A DNA stretch of 9,230 bases from Pseudomonadota bacterium (lineage in GTDB: Bacteria > Pseudomonadota > Alphaproteobacteria > Rhodospirillales > 2-02-FULL-58-16), in assembly GCA_022560215.1 (NCBI GenBank), contig JADFTO010000096.1, positions 1 to 9,230 on the forward strand, in the 5' to 3' direction. The translations under genes and the position numbers were made by a program. Shown one piece after another: positions 1 to 6,571 of the stretch. How positions within the stretch are numbered: the stretch's first letter is position 1; each line of letters starts with the position of its first letter. A model generated the notes under the pieces. The model had not been told where the DNA came from. It saw only the letters and a program-made list of their open reading frames with translations, and did not search any database.

Positions 1-573
1 CGTCTTGGCCAGGCGTTTCTCTGCATCGCCCATGGCGGTTTGGGCCTGATCGTGCGCCGCCTGGGCCAAGATCACGTCCTGGGCGGCGACGCTGATACGA
101 TCATCCATAACGGCTTTGCTTCCGATGGCACAGACACCATTACCGGATTTGCAGTCGCCTCGGACCGTATTAACATCGACAGCGACTTATTATCTACCGA
201 TGGCGGTGTAGATACCAGTGGATCAACCATATCATATGCCTCATCCGCTATTGAAGTTGTTGCTGATGCGTCGGCTCTTGCAGATTCAACTGCAGGGATC
301 TGGTTCTCCAGCGAGCAATTGGCCGCAGATACTACTGCCGCAAACGCCATCGCCAGAGCCGTAGTTGAACTGACCGACACCGCAGACTTCGCGGCCAACT
401 TCTCGACAGGTGAAGGTGGTCTGCTCCTGATGGACAGTGGCGTCGATACCTTTGTCTTTGAATACAAGGCCGATGGAACCCCTGCTACTACGACAGCGGG
501 CGACCTTACCTTGCTGCTCGTCTTGGATGGTCTCACCGATGCCAGCACGTTGACGGCAACAGAGTTTATCTAG
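1..573 (+). CDS. C-terminal fragment of a large RTX/type I-secreted surface protein (5' end outside window)
   Basis: The frame is open from base 1 to a TAG stop at 571-573; a TTG at 40 is the only early start-like codon, so this is probably the 3' end of a longer gene. From about base 82 the translation reads GGDADTI, then DGTDTITGF and DRINI. These are glycine/aspartate-rich and beta-strand patterns typical of the C-terminal region after RTX nonapeptides. It ends with DTFVFEY, LLLVLDGLT and a final hydrophobic TEFI, resembling the C-terminal export signals of type I secretion substrates. Such proteins are exported unfolded to the cell surface or medium; the ABC/HlyD pair downstream is a plausible exporter (inference). 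GC is near one half from about base 100 on, clearly below the other genes, which suggests separate ancestry. The first ~80-110 bases are GC-rich and do not look like RTX sequence. I am confident of the C-terminal RTX-like character but not of adhesin versus enzyme. Confidence 0.7.
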   Translation, partial: RLGQAFLCIAHGGLGLIVRRLGQDHVLGGDADTIIHNGFASDGTDTITGFAVASDRINIDSDLLSTDGGVDTSGSTISYASSAIEVVADASALADSTAGIWFSSEQLAADTTAANAIARAVVELTDTADFAANFSTGEGGLLLMDSGVDTFVFEYKADGTPATTTAGDLTLLLVLDGLTDASTLTATEFI

Positions 574-616
574 GCAAGGAAGCTTCGGCACCTGAGCACA
601 TCTAAGGTGTAATGCA

Positions 617-622
617 TATAAT
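617..622 (+). promoter_or_regulatory. Candidate -10 box upstream of the SapC-family gene
   Basis: A perfect TATAAT lies 27 bases before the ATG at 650, in the 76-base gap after the RTX fragment. No convincing -35 is present at 16-18 bases upstream (best is TGAGCA, 3 of 6 matches). It could start the sapC transcript, but this is a motif match only. Confidence 0.35.
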
Positions 623-649
623 CCCCCCGCCCTTTAAGCGGACGGCACC

Positions 650-1405
650 ATGTTCACCAATCCCGAGACCCTGGAAGCGCTCGATTCCGAAAAACACAAG
701 GGCCTGCGATTTACGCCGGCCTCGGATTTCCGCTTCGCCGCCGGCCTCGCGTCTGCGCCCTTGAGCGCATCCGAGGTGGTGGAGGCCGCCAGGCACTACC
801 CGGTGGTTTTTTCCACCGACGGGCCGCTTCTGCCCCTGGCGCTGCTGTCGCTCAAGAAAGGCGCCAACGCCTTCGTCGGGCCTGAGGGCAAATGGCTGGC
901 GCCCTACGTTCCGGCGCACGTCAGGCGCTACCCCTTCATCCTCGGCAACACCGACGAGCCGGAAACCTTCGCCATCATGATCGACCGCGAGGCCCCTCAT
1001 TTCGCCGACGCCGGCGGCGAGCTCCTCTACGGCGAGGACGGCGCCAGGGGGCCGGCCTTGGAGGCGGCGATGGCGTTGCTCAAGGCCTTCCAGGAGGAAA
1101 TCACGGCCACCGTAAAGCTGCTGGAGCCTTTGGCCGGGGTGCTCACCATGCAGCGGCTCGACATCACCGGGGGCGACGGCGCCAAGGCGTCGATCGACGG
1201 CCTCCGCGCCGTCGATCGGGAAAAAATGGCGGCCCTCGACGACGCCACCCTGGCGGCCTGGGTGCGCGGCGGGCTGATGGCCCTCATCGACGCCCACCTG
1301 GCCTCGCTCGGGAACATGAGGGCCCTGGCCGAGCGGCAGGGAGTGGGAACCAAATCCGTCCGCCGGGCGCCGCCGCTGGCGGTCTTCCCGACCCCCGCCA
1401 TTTAA
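650..1405 (+). CDS. SapC-family protein
   Basis: This 251-residue protein matches the SapC family (named after a gene in the Campylobacter fetus S-layer secretion locus) in length and pattern. The N-terminal half holds FRFAAG, APLSASEVVEAARHYPVVFS (about residues 28-55) and then a conserved-looking YVPAHVRRYPFIL block (about 86-98). A helical, charged C-terminal half follows. There is no signal peptide and no membrane segment, so it is probably cytoplasmic. Its biochemical role is not established; in alphaproteobacteria SapC genes often lie near type I secretion genes or large surface proteins, which fits here. The ATG at 650 gives the family's usual N-terminus, but only a weak purine stretch (GCGGAC, 637-642) precedes it. 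Codon use is GC-rich like the downstream genes and unlike the RTX fragment upstream. It lies 40 bases before the Sel1 gene (from its TTG) and may be cotranscribed with it. Confidence 0.85.
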   Translation: MFTNPETLEALDSEKHKGLRFTPASDFRFAAGLASAPLSASEVVEAARHYPVVFSTDGPLLPLALLSLKKGANAFVGPEGKWLAPYVPAHVRRYPFILGNTDEPETFAIMIDREAPHFADAGGELLYGEDGARGPALEAAMALLKAFQEEITATVKLLEPLAGVLTMQRLDITGGDGAKASIDGLRAVDREKMAALDDATLAAWVRGGLMALIDAHLASLGNMRALAERQGVGTKSVRRAPPLAVFPTPAI

Positions 1406-1423
1406 GCCGCCCGCCGTTTGTGG

Positions 1424-1429
1424 TATATT
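1424..1429 (+). promoter_or_regulatory. Possible -10 element before the Sel1-repeat gene
   Basis: TATATT lies in an A/T-rich pocket of an otherwise GC-rich gap, 25 bases before the likely ATG at 1455. No good -35 is visible, and the gene may instead be read through from sapC. Confidence 0.2.
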
Positions 1430-1454
1430 CCCCGGGAAGGGACGATTGATTGAT

Positions 1455-2591
1455 ATGTTCAGACGCCTGTTCGCCAATGCGGTGCTGTTCGCCGCCGTCC
1501 TCGGCGGGGCGCTGGTCCTCTCCGCCGCGCCCGCCGCAGCCGATTTCCAATCCGGCTGGCAGGCCTACCAGAGAGGCGATTACGCCACCGCCCTGAAGGA
1601 CTGGCGGCCCCTGGCGGCGAGGAGCCACGCCCGCTCCCAGTACCAGCTCGGCATCATGTACGACCAGGGCCGGGGCGTGCCCAGGGATCCCGCCGAGGCC
1701 ATCCGCTGGTGGACCAAGGCCGCCCAGCTGGGTTATGTGGAAGCCCAGCACATCGTGGCCCAGGCATATTTTTACGGCAATCGCGTCAAGCAGAACGACA
1801 AGCGCGCCTTCCGCTGGTTCGAGAAGGCGGCCAAGCAGGGATACGCCAAATCCCAGTACACCCTGGGCAAGATGCACGAATACGGGCTCGGCGTGCCCAA
1901 GGACCAGGCCGGCGCCTTCTCCTGGTTCAAGAAGGCCGCCGAGGCGGGGATGGACAAGGCCCAGTACAACGTGGGCAAGCTCCTTCGCGACGGCCGCGGT
2001 ACGCCCAAGGATACCGCCCAGGGCATCCGCTGGTGGACCAAGGCAGCCGTTCAGGGCTACGCCAAGGCCCAGCACGGCCTGGGCCTGGCCTACATTTCCG
2101 GCAAGAACGTCGAGCGGGACTACGGCCAGGCGATGGACTGGCTGAACAAGGCATCCGACCAGGGGAACCTGGAATCCCAGTACACCATCGGCAAGATGTA
2201 CCAATCCGGCCTGGGCGTGGAAAAGGACCAGGCCCGCGCCTTCTCCTGGATCAAGAAGGCCGCCGAGGCGGGGTCCGCCAAGGCCCAGTACAGCCTGGGC
2301 AATCTCTACCGCGACGGCGAGGGCGCGCCCAAGGACCGGAAGGCCGCGATCCGCTGGTACCGGAGCGCCGCCGAGGCGGGCTACGCCAAGGCCCAGAACC
2401 ACATCGGCATGCGCCTTGCCCGCGGCGAGGGAATGGCCAAGAACGAGGTCGAGGGGCTCATGTGGCTGACCCTGGCGGCCAAGCAAAAAGACCGGGCGGC
2501 CATCAACAACAGAATGGCCCTGGCCAACACCCTGGCGCCCGACAAGGTCGCCGAGGCGACGCGCCTGGCCAAGGAGTGGAAGCCCAAGTAA
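1455..2591 (+). CDS. Exported Sel1-like repeat (TPR-type) protein
   Basis: The protein has a signal peptide (MFRRLF, hydrophobic core, then APAAA before DFQSG), so it should be periplasmic. A TPR-like cap follows (GWQAYQRGDYATALKDW). Then come eight consecutive 36-residue Sel1 repeats covering bases 1629-2492, each like AQYxLGxxYxxGxGVxKD followed by AxxWxxKAAxxG; the eighth is degenerate. A 32-residue helical tail ends the protein. Sel1 solenoids bind partner proteins; the partner is unknown here, though secretion or surface proteins are likely given the neighbours (inference). I chose ATG 1455 because it starts the signal peptide directly. A TTG at 1446 in the same frame would add three residues and sits nearer the purine stretch GGAAGGGA (1434-1441), so it remains possible. 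The repeats show a higher-order three-repeat period of 324 bases. The stop is 109 bases before the ABC gene. Confidence 0.88.
   Translation: MFRRLFANAVLFAAVLGGALVLSAAPAAADFQSGWQAYQRGDYATALKDWRPLAARSHARSQYQLGIMYDQGRGVPRDPAEAIRWWTKAAQLGYVEAQHIVAQAYFYGNRVKQNDKRAFRWFEKAAKQGYAKSQYTLGKMHEYGLGVPKDQAGAFSWFKKAAEAGMDKAQYNVGKLLRDGRGTPKDTAQGIRWWTKAAVQGYAKAQHGLGLAYISGKNVERDYGQAMDWLNKASDQGNLESQYTIGKMYQSGLGVEKDQARAFSWIKKAAEAGSAKAQYSLGNLYRDGEGAPKDRKAAIRWYRSAAEAGYAKAQNHIGMRLARGEGMAKNEVEGLMWLTLAAKQKDRAAINNRMALANTLAPDKVAEATRLAKEWKPK
1629..2492 (+). repeat. Tandem Sel1 coding repeats with a 324-base super-period
   Basis: Eight units of 108 bases encode the Sel1 motifs. Units 1, 4 and 7 resemble each other most (IRWWTKAA, IRWWTKAA, IRWYRSAA). 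So do units 2, 5 and partly 8 (AQH starts, with GNRV and GKNV), and units 3 and 6 (GLGVPKDQAGAFSWFKKAAEAG versus the near-identical GLGVEKDQARAFSWIKKAAEAG, shown here only as alignment blocks). At DNA level ATCCGCTGGTGGACCAAGGC occurs at 1701 and again at 2025. The GGACCAGGCC block at 1901 recurs at 2225 with near identity for about 50 bases. Both offsets are exactly 324. Confidence 0.85.
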
Positions 2592-2666
2592 ATTCCGGGC
2601 GCCGCCGGGCGGCCGGCGTTCCCCGCGGGCGTCTTTTTCGCCGCCCATCTCACGCCGTCTGTGATA

Positions 2667-2695
2667 TGGTCCCAACTAGCCGGATAGCGCTCTAG
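2667..2695 (+). repeat. 29-bp direct repeat, copy 1, overlapping the ABC gene's ribosome binding site
   Basis: It matches 8805-8833 at 27 of 29 positions, with a 21-base identical core (2672-2692) containing AACTAGCCGGATAGCGCT. The last bases run into AGGGACC just before the ATG at 2701. GGTCCC at 2668-2673 is the exact reverse complement of GGGACC at 2695-2700, so an RNA through here could fold the repeat into a stem-loop that hides the ribosome binding site. Confidence 0.85.
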
Positions 2696-2700
2696 GGACC

Positions 2701-4401
2701 ATGAAAGAACTGTTCAGACGCCTGTTCTCCAAACCGGGACTGGCCACGGAGCTGGTCGCGGCGTCCCTATTCGCCAATATCCTCGCCCTGGCCACGCCGC
2801 TTTTCGTCATCCAGGTGCTCAACCGCTACATCGCCCACGGGGTGGACTCCACCCTGGCCACCCTGGCGGCGGGGGTGCTGATCGCCATCGCCTTGGAATT
2901 CGCCTTCCGCCAGGTGCGCCTGCGCCTGGCCCGGGGCGTTAGCGTGACCCCCGACGAGCGTTCGTCCATGGCCGGTTTCGCGATCCTCGTGCAGGCCAAG
3001 CCGGCGGTCCTGGAGCGCATTCCGCCGGGGGCCCGGAGCGAGATCGTCGGCGGCGCCACGGCCATCGAAACCGCCTACAGCGCCACCAACATCGCCGCCG
3101 TGCTCGACGTGCCGTTCTCCTTGCTCTTCATCTTCGTGCTTTTCCTGCTCAATCCCATCCTATCGGGCATCGTCGCCGCCTTCGTCGTGGTCGTGTTCCT
3201 GATCGGCACCATCAGCGCCTATTCCCTGCGCAAGCCGACGCGGGCGCTTCTGGAAACCTCCGGTCCCGGCAACGCCCTGGTGAGCACCGCCATCGGCGAG
3301 ATGGACATGGTGCGCGCCTTCAATGCCGGCGGTTTCCTTCTCGGCGCCTGGGAAAAGCACGTGCGCACGGTCCAGGGCCTGCGCCGGTTCGTCGTCTCCC
3401 GCCAGGGACTCCTGCAGACCTTCACCCAGAGCTCAACCGCGCTCATGAGCGTCTGCGTCATTTCCGTCGGCGCCACCCTGGTTGTGCTTGGAGAATTCGA
3501 CGTCGGCGCCATGATCGGCGCCAACATCCTGGGTTCGCGGGCGCTGATGCCCATTTCACGCTTCGCCCAACTGGGCGAGGTCTTCGCCAAGGCCCGCCAG
3601 TCGCTGGACCTGTTGCGCGAGTTCACCAAGGTCCCCCTGGAGTCCTCGACCGGCTCGGCCAAGACAAAGTACGAAGGCGGCCTCGAGCTCAGGGACCTGG
3701 CCTTCGCCTATCCCGGCAGCAGCGGGCCGCTGTTCGAATCCCTGTCGTTGAAACTGGCGCCGGGAACGGTGCTGGTGGTCTCCGGCGCCAACGGCACGGG
3801 CAAGACGACCCTGGCCCGCCTCCTCGTCGGGCTCCTGGAGCCGAACCGCGGCCAGATCCTGGTCGACGGGCTGGAGCTCAAGCAGGTGCTGCCCGAATGG
3901 TGGCGCCGGCAGGTGATCTACCTTCCCCAGGAGCCCACCTTCCTCAACGCCACCATCGCGGAGAACCTGCGCCTGGCCAACCCCGACATGGACGACCGGG
4001 GCCTGAACCGGGTCATCGACGCCGTCGGCCTGCGCCATTTCCTGGATGAAAGCCCGAAGGGATTCGAGACCCCGGTGACCGCCAACGGCCGCCACCTGTC
4101 GAGGGGCATCCGCCGCCGCCTGGCCCTGGCCCGGGCGCTGGCGACCGACGGCGCGCTGGCGATCCTCGACGAGCCCACCGAGGGCCTCGACGGGGAAGGC
4201 AGCGCCGCCGTCTACGCGATCATGAACGACCTGGTCAAGCGGGGCCGGAGCATCGTCGTCTTTTCCCACGACCCCACCATCGTCAAGGGCGCGGCCGCCA
4301 TCCTGGACCTCAACAGCAAGCCCGTTCCCAGGGTGGGCACCCTGCCCCGGGCCGTGGACGGCAAAGAGGATGCCGGGAAGCAGGAGGAGGCGCGGAAATG
4401 A
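2701..4401 (+). CDS. Type I secretion system permease/ATPase (ABC exporter, LapB/PrtD-like)
   Basis: This 566-residue ABC half-transporter has an N-terminal membrane domain (hydrophobic segments near residues 17-40, 52-70, 131-150, 153-175, 241-280) and a C-terminal ATPase. It lacks an N-terminal C39 peptidase-like domain, placing it with the shorter PrtD-type exporters. It would form the inner-membrane motor of a type I secretion system. ATPase motifs are Walker A GANGTGKTT (362-370), Q-loop at Q410, Walker B AILDEP with D490/E491, and H-loop H523. The signature motif is unusual: LSRGI (466-470) replaces LSGGQ. An in-frame TAG at 2677-2679 limits the start, and ATG 2701 is the natural choice, with AGGGA (2694-2698) unusually close as ribosome binding site. 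The stop overlaps the HlyD start by four bases (ATGA), showing coupled expression. A charged tail (about 545-566) follows the ATPase. Confidence 0.93.
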   Translation: MKELFRRLFSKPGLATELVAASLFANILALATPLFVIQVLNRYIAHGVDSTLATLAAGVLIAIALEFAFRQVRLRLARGVSVTPDERSSMAGFAILVQAKPAVLERIPPGARSEIVGGATAIETAYSATNIAAVLDVPFSLLFIFVLFLLNPILSGIVAAFVVVVFLIGTISAYSLRKPTRALLETSGPGNALVSTAIGEMDMVRAFNAGGFLLGAWEKHVRTVQGLRRFVVSRQGLLQTFTQSSTALMSVCVISVGATLVVLGEFDVGAMIGANILGSRALMPISRFAQLGEVFAKARQSLDLLREFTKVPLESSTGSAKTKYEGGLELRDLAFAYPGSSGPLFESLSLKLAPGTVLVVSGANGTGKTTLARLLVGLLEPNRGQILVDGLELKQVLPEWWRRQVIYLPQEPTFLNATIAENLRLANPDMDDRGLNRVIDAVGLRHFLDESPKGFETPVTANGRHLSRGIRRRLALARALATDGALAILDEPTEGLDGEGSAAVYAIMNDLVKRGRSIVVFSHDPTIVKGAAAILDLNSKPVPRVGTLPRAVDGKEDAGKQEEARK

Positions 4402-5675
4402 CCGATGCCGAAACCGTCAGCCCGTCGACCCATTTGGTCCTTTTCCTCTGCGTGGCGCTCTGCATCGCCTTCGGCGCCTGGGCCTACGTGGGCCAGCTGG
4501 ACGTGGTCAGCATGGCCCAGGGAGAAGTCATCCCGTCCAGCCAGGTGAAGATCGTCCAGCATCTGGAAGGCGGCATCATCCGTAAGCTGCTGGTCAAGGA
4601 AGGTGAAATCGTCGCCAAGGACCAGCCCCTGGTGGAATTGGAATCCACGTCCAGCGGCGCCGACGTGGGCGAGCTGGAGATCAACCTCACGTCCTTGCGC
4701 GTCGAGATCGCCCGCCTGGATGCCGAAGCCACCCGAAAACCCAAGCCCGTTTTCGACAAGGACCTGGTTTCCGGGCATCCGGACCTGGTGCGCCAGGCCA
4801 TGGGGTTGTTCAACACCCGGAAGAAGCTGATGGGGAGCCAGATCAACAGCCAGAAGGAGACCATCATCCAGCGCCAGCAGGACATCAGGGAAATTTCCAC
4901 CCGCATCAAGAACCAGCGGGACAGTCTGACGCTCCAGGAAGAGCAGGTCGCCATCAGCGTAGAGCTGCTCAAGGAGGACCTGACCAACCGCTACAACCAC
5001 CTGGACCTGCTCAAGGAGGCCACCCGCCTGAAGGGGCGCATCGAGGAAGACAAGGCCGCCCTGCTAGGCGCCAGGTCGGGACTGAAGGAGGCGCACTCGA
5101 AACTCGAAAGCATCCGGGGCACCTTCGAGGAAGAGGTCCGAAAGCAACTGGAAACCAAGCGCCGGACCTTCAACGAGCTGACCCAGCGGCTGCGGAAGTT
5201 CGCCGACAGCCTCCTGCGCACGGTGGTGCGTTCGCCCGTCAACGGCGTGGTCAAGACGCTCTACGTGGTCACCGTGGGCGGCGTGGTCAGGCCGGGCAGC
5301 AACATCGCCGACATCGTGCCCGTCGGCGACCGCCTGATCATCGAGGCCAAGCTGCCGACCCAGGACATCGGTTTCGTCAGCGTCGGGCAGGCGGCGAAGA
5401 TCAGGCTGGCTTCGTCGGACGCCATGCGCTTCGGCGCCATCGAAGGCAAGGTGACCACGGTCAGCCCCGACACCCTGATCACGCCCGAGGGCGCGCCTTA
5501 CTACAAGGTCCGCATCGAAACCGACCAGGACCACTTCCAGCGGGGCGACATCACCTACCGCCTGTTCCCGGGCATGCAGGTCTCGGCGAGCATCATTACC
5601 GGCAAGCGCGCCGTCTATGAATACCTGCTCGGCCCCTTCATGACCTCCATGGGCAACGCCATGCAGGAAAGGTGA
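4398..5675 (+). CDS. HlyD-family type I secretion periplasmic adaptor (LapC-like)
   Basis: The 425-residue membrane fusion protein would link the ABC exporter to an outer-membrane TolC-like channel. It has a short cytoplasmic N-terminus and one membrane helix (about 12-32). The first lipoyl half-motif is HLEGGIIRKLLVKEGEIV (about 55-72). A long charged coiled-coil region spans about 88-265. The second half-motif is LRTVVRSPVNGVVK (about 273-286), followed by the beta-barrel/membrane-proximal domain (about 310-400), which includes PGMQVSASIITGKR, a family hallmark near the C-terminus. Length and order are normal for the family. The start overlaps the ABC stop, and GGAGGAGG (4383-4390) gives a strong ribosome binding site. 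No TolC-like gene is in the window, so the outer-membrane partner must be encoded elsewhere. The next gene is on the opposite strand, 61 bases beyond the stop. Confidence 0.94.
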   Translation: MTDAETVSPSTHLVLFLCVALCIAFGAWAYVGQLDVVSMAQGEVIPSSQVKIVQHLEGGIIRKLLVKEGEIVAKDQPLVELESTSSGADVGELEINLTSLRVEIARLDAEATRKPKPVFDKDLVSGHPDLVRQAMGLFNTRKKLMGSQINSQKETIIQRQQDIREISTRIKNQRDSLTLQEEQVAISVELLKEDLTNRYNHLDLLKEATRLKGRIEEDKAALLGARSGLKEAHSKLESIRGTFEEEVRKQLETKRRTFNELTQRLRKFADSLLRTVVRSPVNGVVKTLYVVTVGGVVRPGSNIADIVPVGDRLIIEAKLPTQDIGFVSVGQAAKIRLASSDAMRFGAIEGKVTTVSPDTLITPEGAPYYKVRIETDQDHFQRGDITYRLFPGMQVSASIITGKRAVYEYLLGPFMTSMGNAMQER

Positions 5676-5736
5676 CGCCTGAGACGCAGCACCGCCCAAG
5701 GAACAACGAATTTTCAGGGACCGACGCGACGCCGCT

Positions 5737-6447
5737 CTAGGTGCGGTGGCGCCACCAGTACTTTGTATTGATGGAGAAAACCGGCTTGTAGTGCCGGACG
5801 GTCTTGGTCACCACCACCTTCTTGATCTGGTTGTCGAGGAGATAGGTCTTGCCGTCGATGAAGACGACGAGAACGGCGTGGCCGACCTTGAGGTTCATGT
5901 CCTTCACGGCCACCACGCGCAACTGCCCGGTCTTGAACCCCAGCCGCTTGAGGGACAGGAACTTGGCGATGGCATAGTCCTCGCAGTCGCCGAAGCGGGC
6001 AAAGAACTCGGCGGGGGACGCCCAGTAGTCCTTCTTGCCCCAGTTGTTCCGATCGGTGATGTAGCGGGCCCTGTTCATGTAGCGGTTGACCTCGTTGATC
6101 TGGGTCAACGGGTCCTTGTCCTTGATGGCCGCCAGAAACTTCATCCAGGTGTCGTAATGGCACTTGTTGAGCACCGTTTCCGTGCAATCCCCCTTTTTTT
6201 TCGCCGCTTTGGATTCCTTGGAATAACGCCTGATGGCCGCCCTCCACTTCTTGAAGGGCTTCATCTTGGAGGAGCGGACCTCCTTGCTGCTGAAGAAGCT
6301 GGGGGAGGCTTTTGCGGCCTTTTTCGCGGCCAGTGCGGAATCGGCGGGAATCACCGCCAACGCCAGGGCAGCGGCGGCCAAGCCAAGGCCCAATCGCCAG
6401 CGGAGCCGGTTTCTGCTGCCGGTCTTCGAGGATTTATCCATACCCAT
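5737..6447 (-). CDS. lapG: LapG-type periplasmic cysteine protease (bacterial transglutaminase-like, BTLCP family)
   Basis: The 236-residue protein begins with a basic stretch and a hydrophobic signal sequence ending in ALA (about residues 20-40), so it should be periplasmic. The BTLCP catalytic triad is present: Cys155 in FGDCEDYA, His190 in VGHAVLVV and Asp205 in YLLDNQ. The acidic residues around the cysteine (D154, E156) match those that bind calcium in Pseudomonas LapG. In that family LapG clips the N-terminal region of giant RTX adhesins, releasing them and causing biofilm dispersal. Its placement beside a type I secretion pair supports the same role, with the adhesin as substrate (inference). 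Two further cysteines (88 and 96) could form a disulfide. ATG at 6447 is taken as start; a second ATG at 6441 is equally possible, as neither has a clear ribosome binding site. It converges on the HlyD gene and diverges from the receptor gene. Confidence 0.9.
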   Translation of the reverse strand: MGMDKSSKTGSRNRLRWRLGLGLAAAALALAVIPADSALAAKKAAKASPSFFSSKEVRSSKMKPFKKWRAAIRRYSKESKAAKKKGDCTETVLNKCHYDTWMKFLAAIKDKDPLTQINEVNRYMNRARYITDRNNWGKKDYWASPAEFFARFGDCEDYAIAKFLSLKRLGFKTGQLRVVAVKDMNLKVGHAVLVVFIDGKTYLLDNQIKKVVVTKTVRHYKPVFSINTKYWWRHRT

Positions 6448-6465
6448 ATGATACAGAATTTTTGC

Positions 6466-6495
6466 CCCCGGCGAAACGGGAACTTCGGGCCGGGG
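6466..6495. promoter_or_regulatory. Inverted repeat in the divergent lapG/receptor intergenic region
   Basis: CCCCGGC (6466-6472) and GCCGGGG (6489-6495) are perfect reverse complements 16 bases apart, with further partial pairing of GAA (6473-6475) and TTC (6484-6486). The element lies 19-48 bases upstream of the lapG start, within its likely 5' leader or promoter. It could be an operator or an RNA hairpin; GC-rich sequence also yields such repeats by chance. Confidence 0.3.
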
Positions 6496-6519
6496 ATGCC
6501 TAAATCATGTGATTCCCCC

Positions 6520-6547
6520 TTGCCTGCCGAGCGTGTTGCCGTAGGAT
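6520..6547 (+). promoter_or_regulatory. Candidate promoter for the receptor gene
   Basis: TTGCCT (6520-6525) and TAGGAT (6542-6547) are separated by 16 bases, each matching the sigma-70 consensus at four of six positions. Transcription would start near 6554, giving a short leader that contains the strong ribosome binding site GGGGAGG (6561-6567) before the ATG at 6572. Confidence 0.35.
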
Positions 6548-6571
6548 ACGGGAAAAAACAGGGGAGGCGAC

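Noticed and set aside
602..1477. Long open frames antisense to the sapC and Sel1 genes (for example 602-1477 and 1284-2675 on the - strand).
   Set aside because: They are products of GC-biased third positions on the coding strand; their translations are low-complexity (G, R, P, H-rich) and match no family.
2603..2638. Possible terminator after the Sel1 gene: CGCCG-GGCGGC-CGGCG hairpin and TTTTT at 2634-2638.
   Set aside because: The T-run is 15 bases from the hairpin and separated by other GC-rich sequence; the stem is only 5 bp in a GC-rich gap, so termination is not convincingly shown.
2667..2695. Reading the 29-bp repeat as a sigma-54, sigma-28 or EcfG-type promoter.
   Set aside because: TGG and GCCGGATA resemble parts of these consensus elements, but the spacings and second halves do not fit.
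5676..5736. A terminator between the converging HlyD and lapG genes.
   Set aside because: No stable hairpin with a T-run is visible on either strand in these 61 bases.
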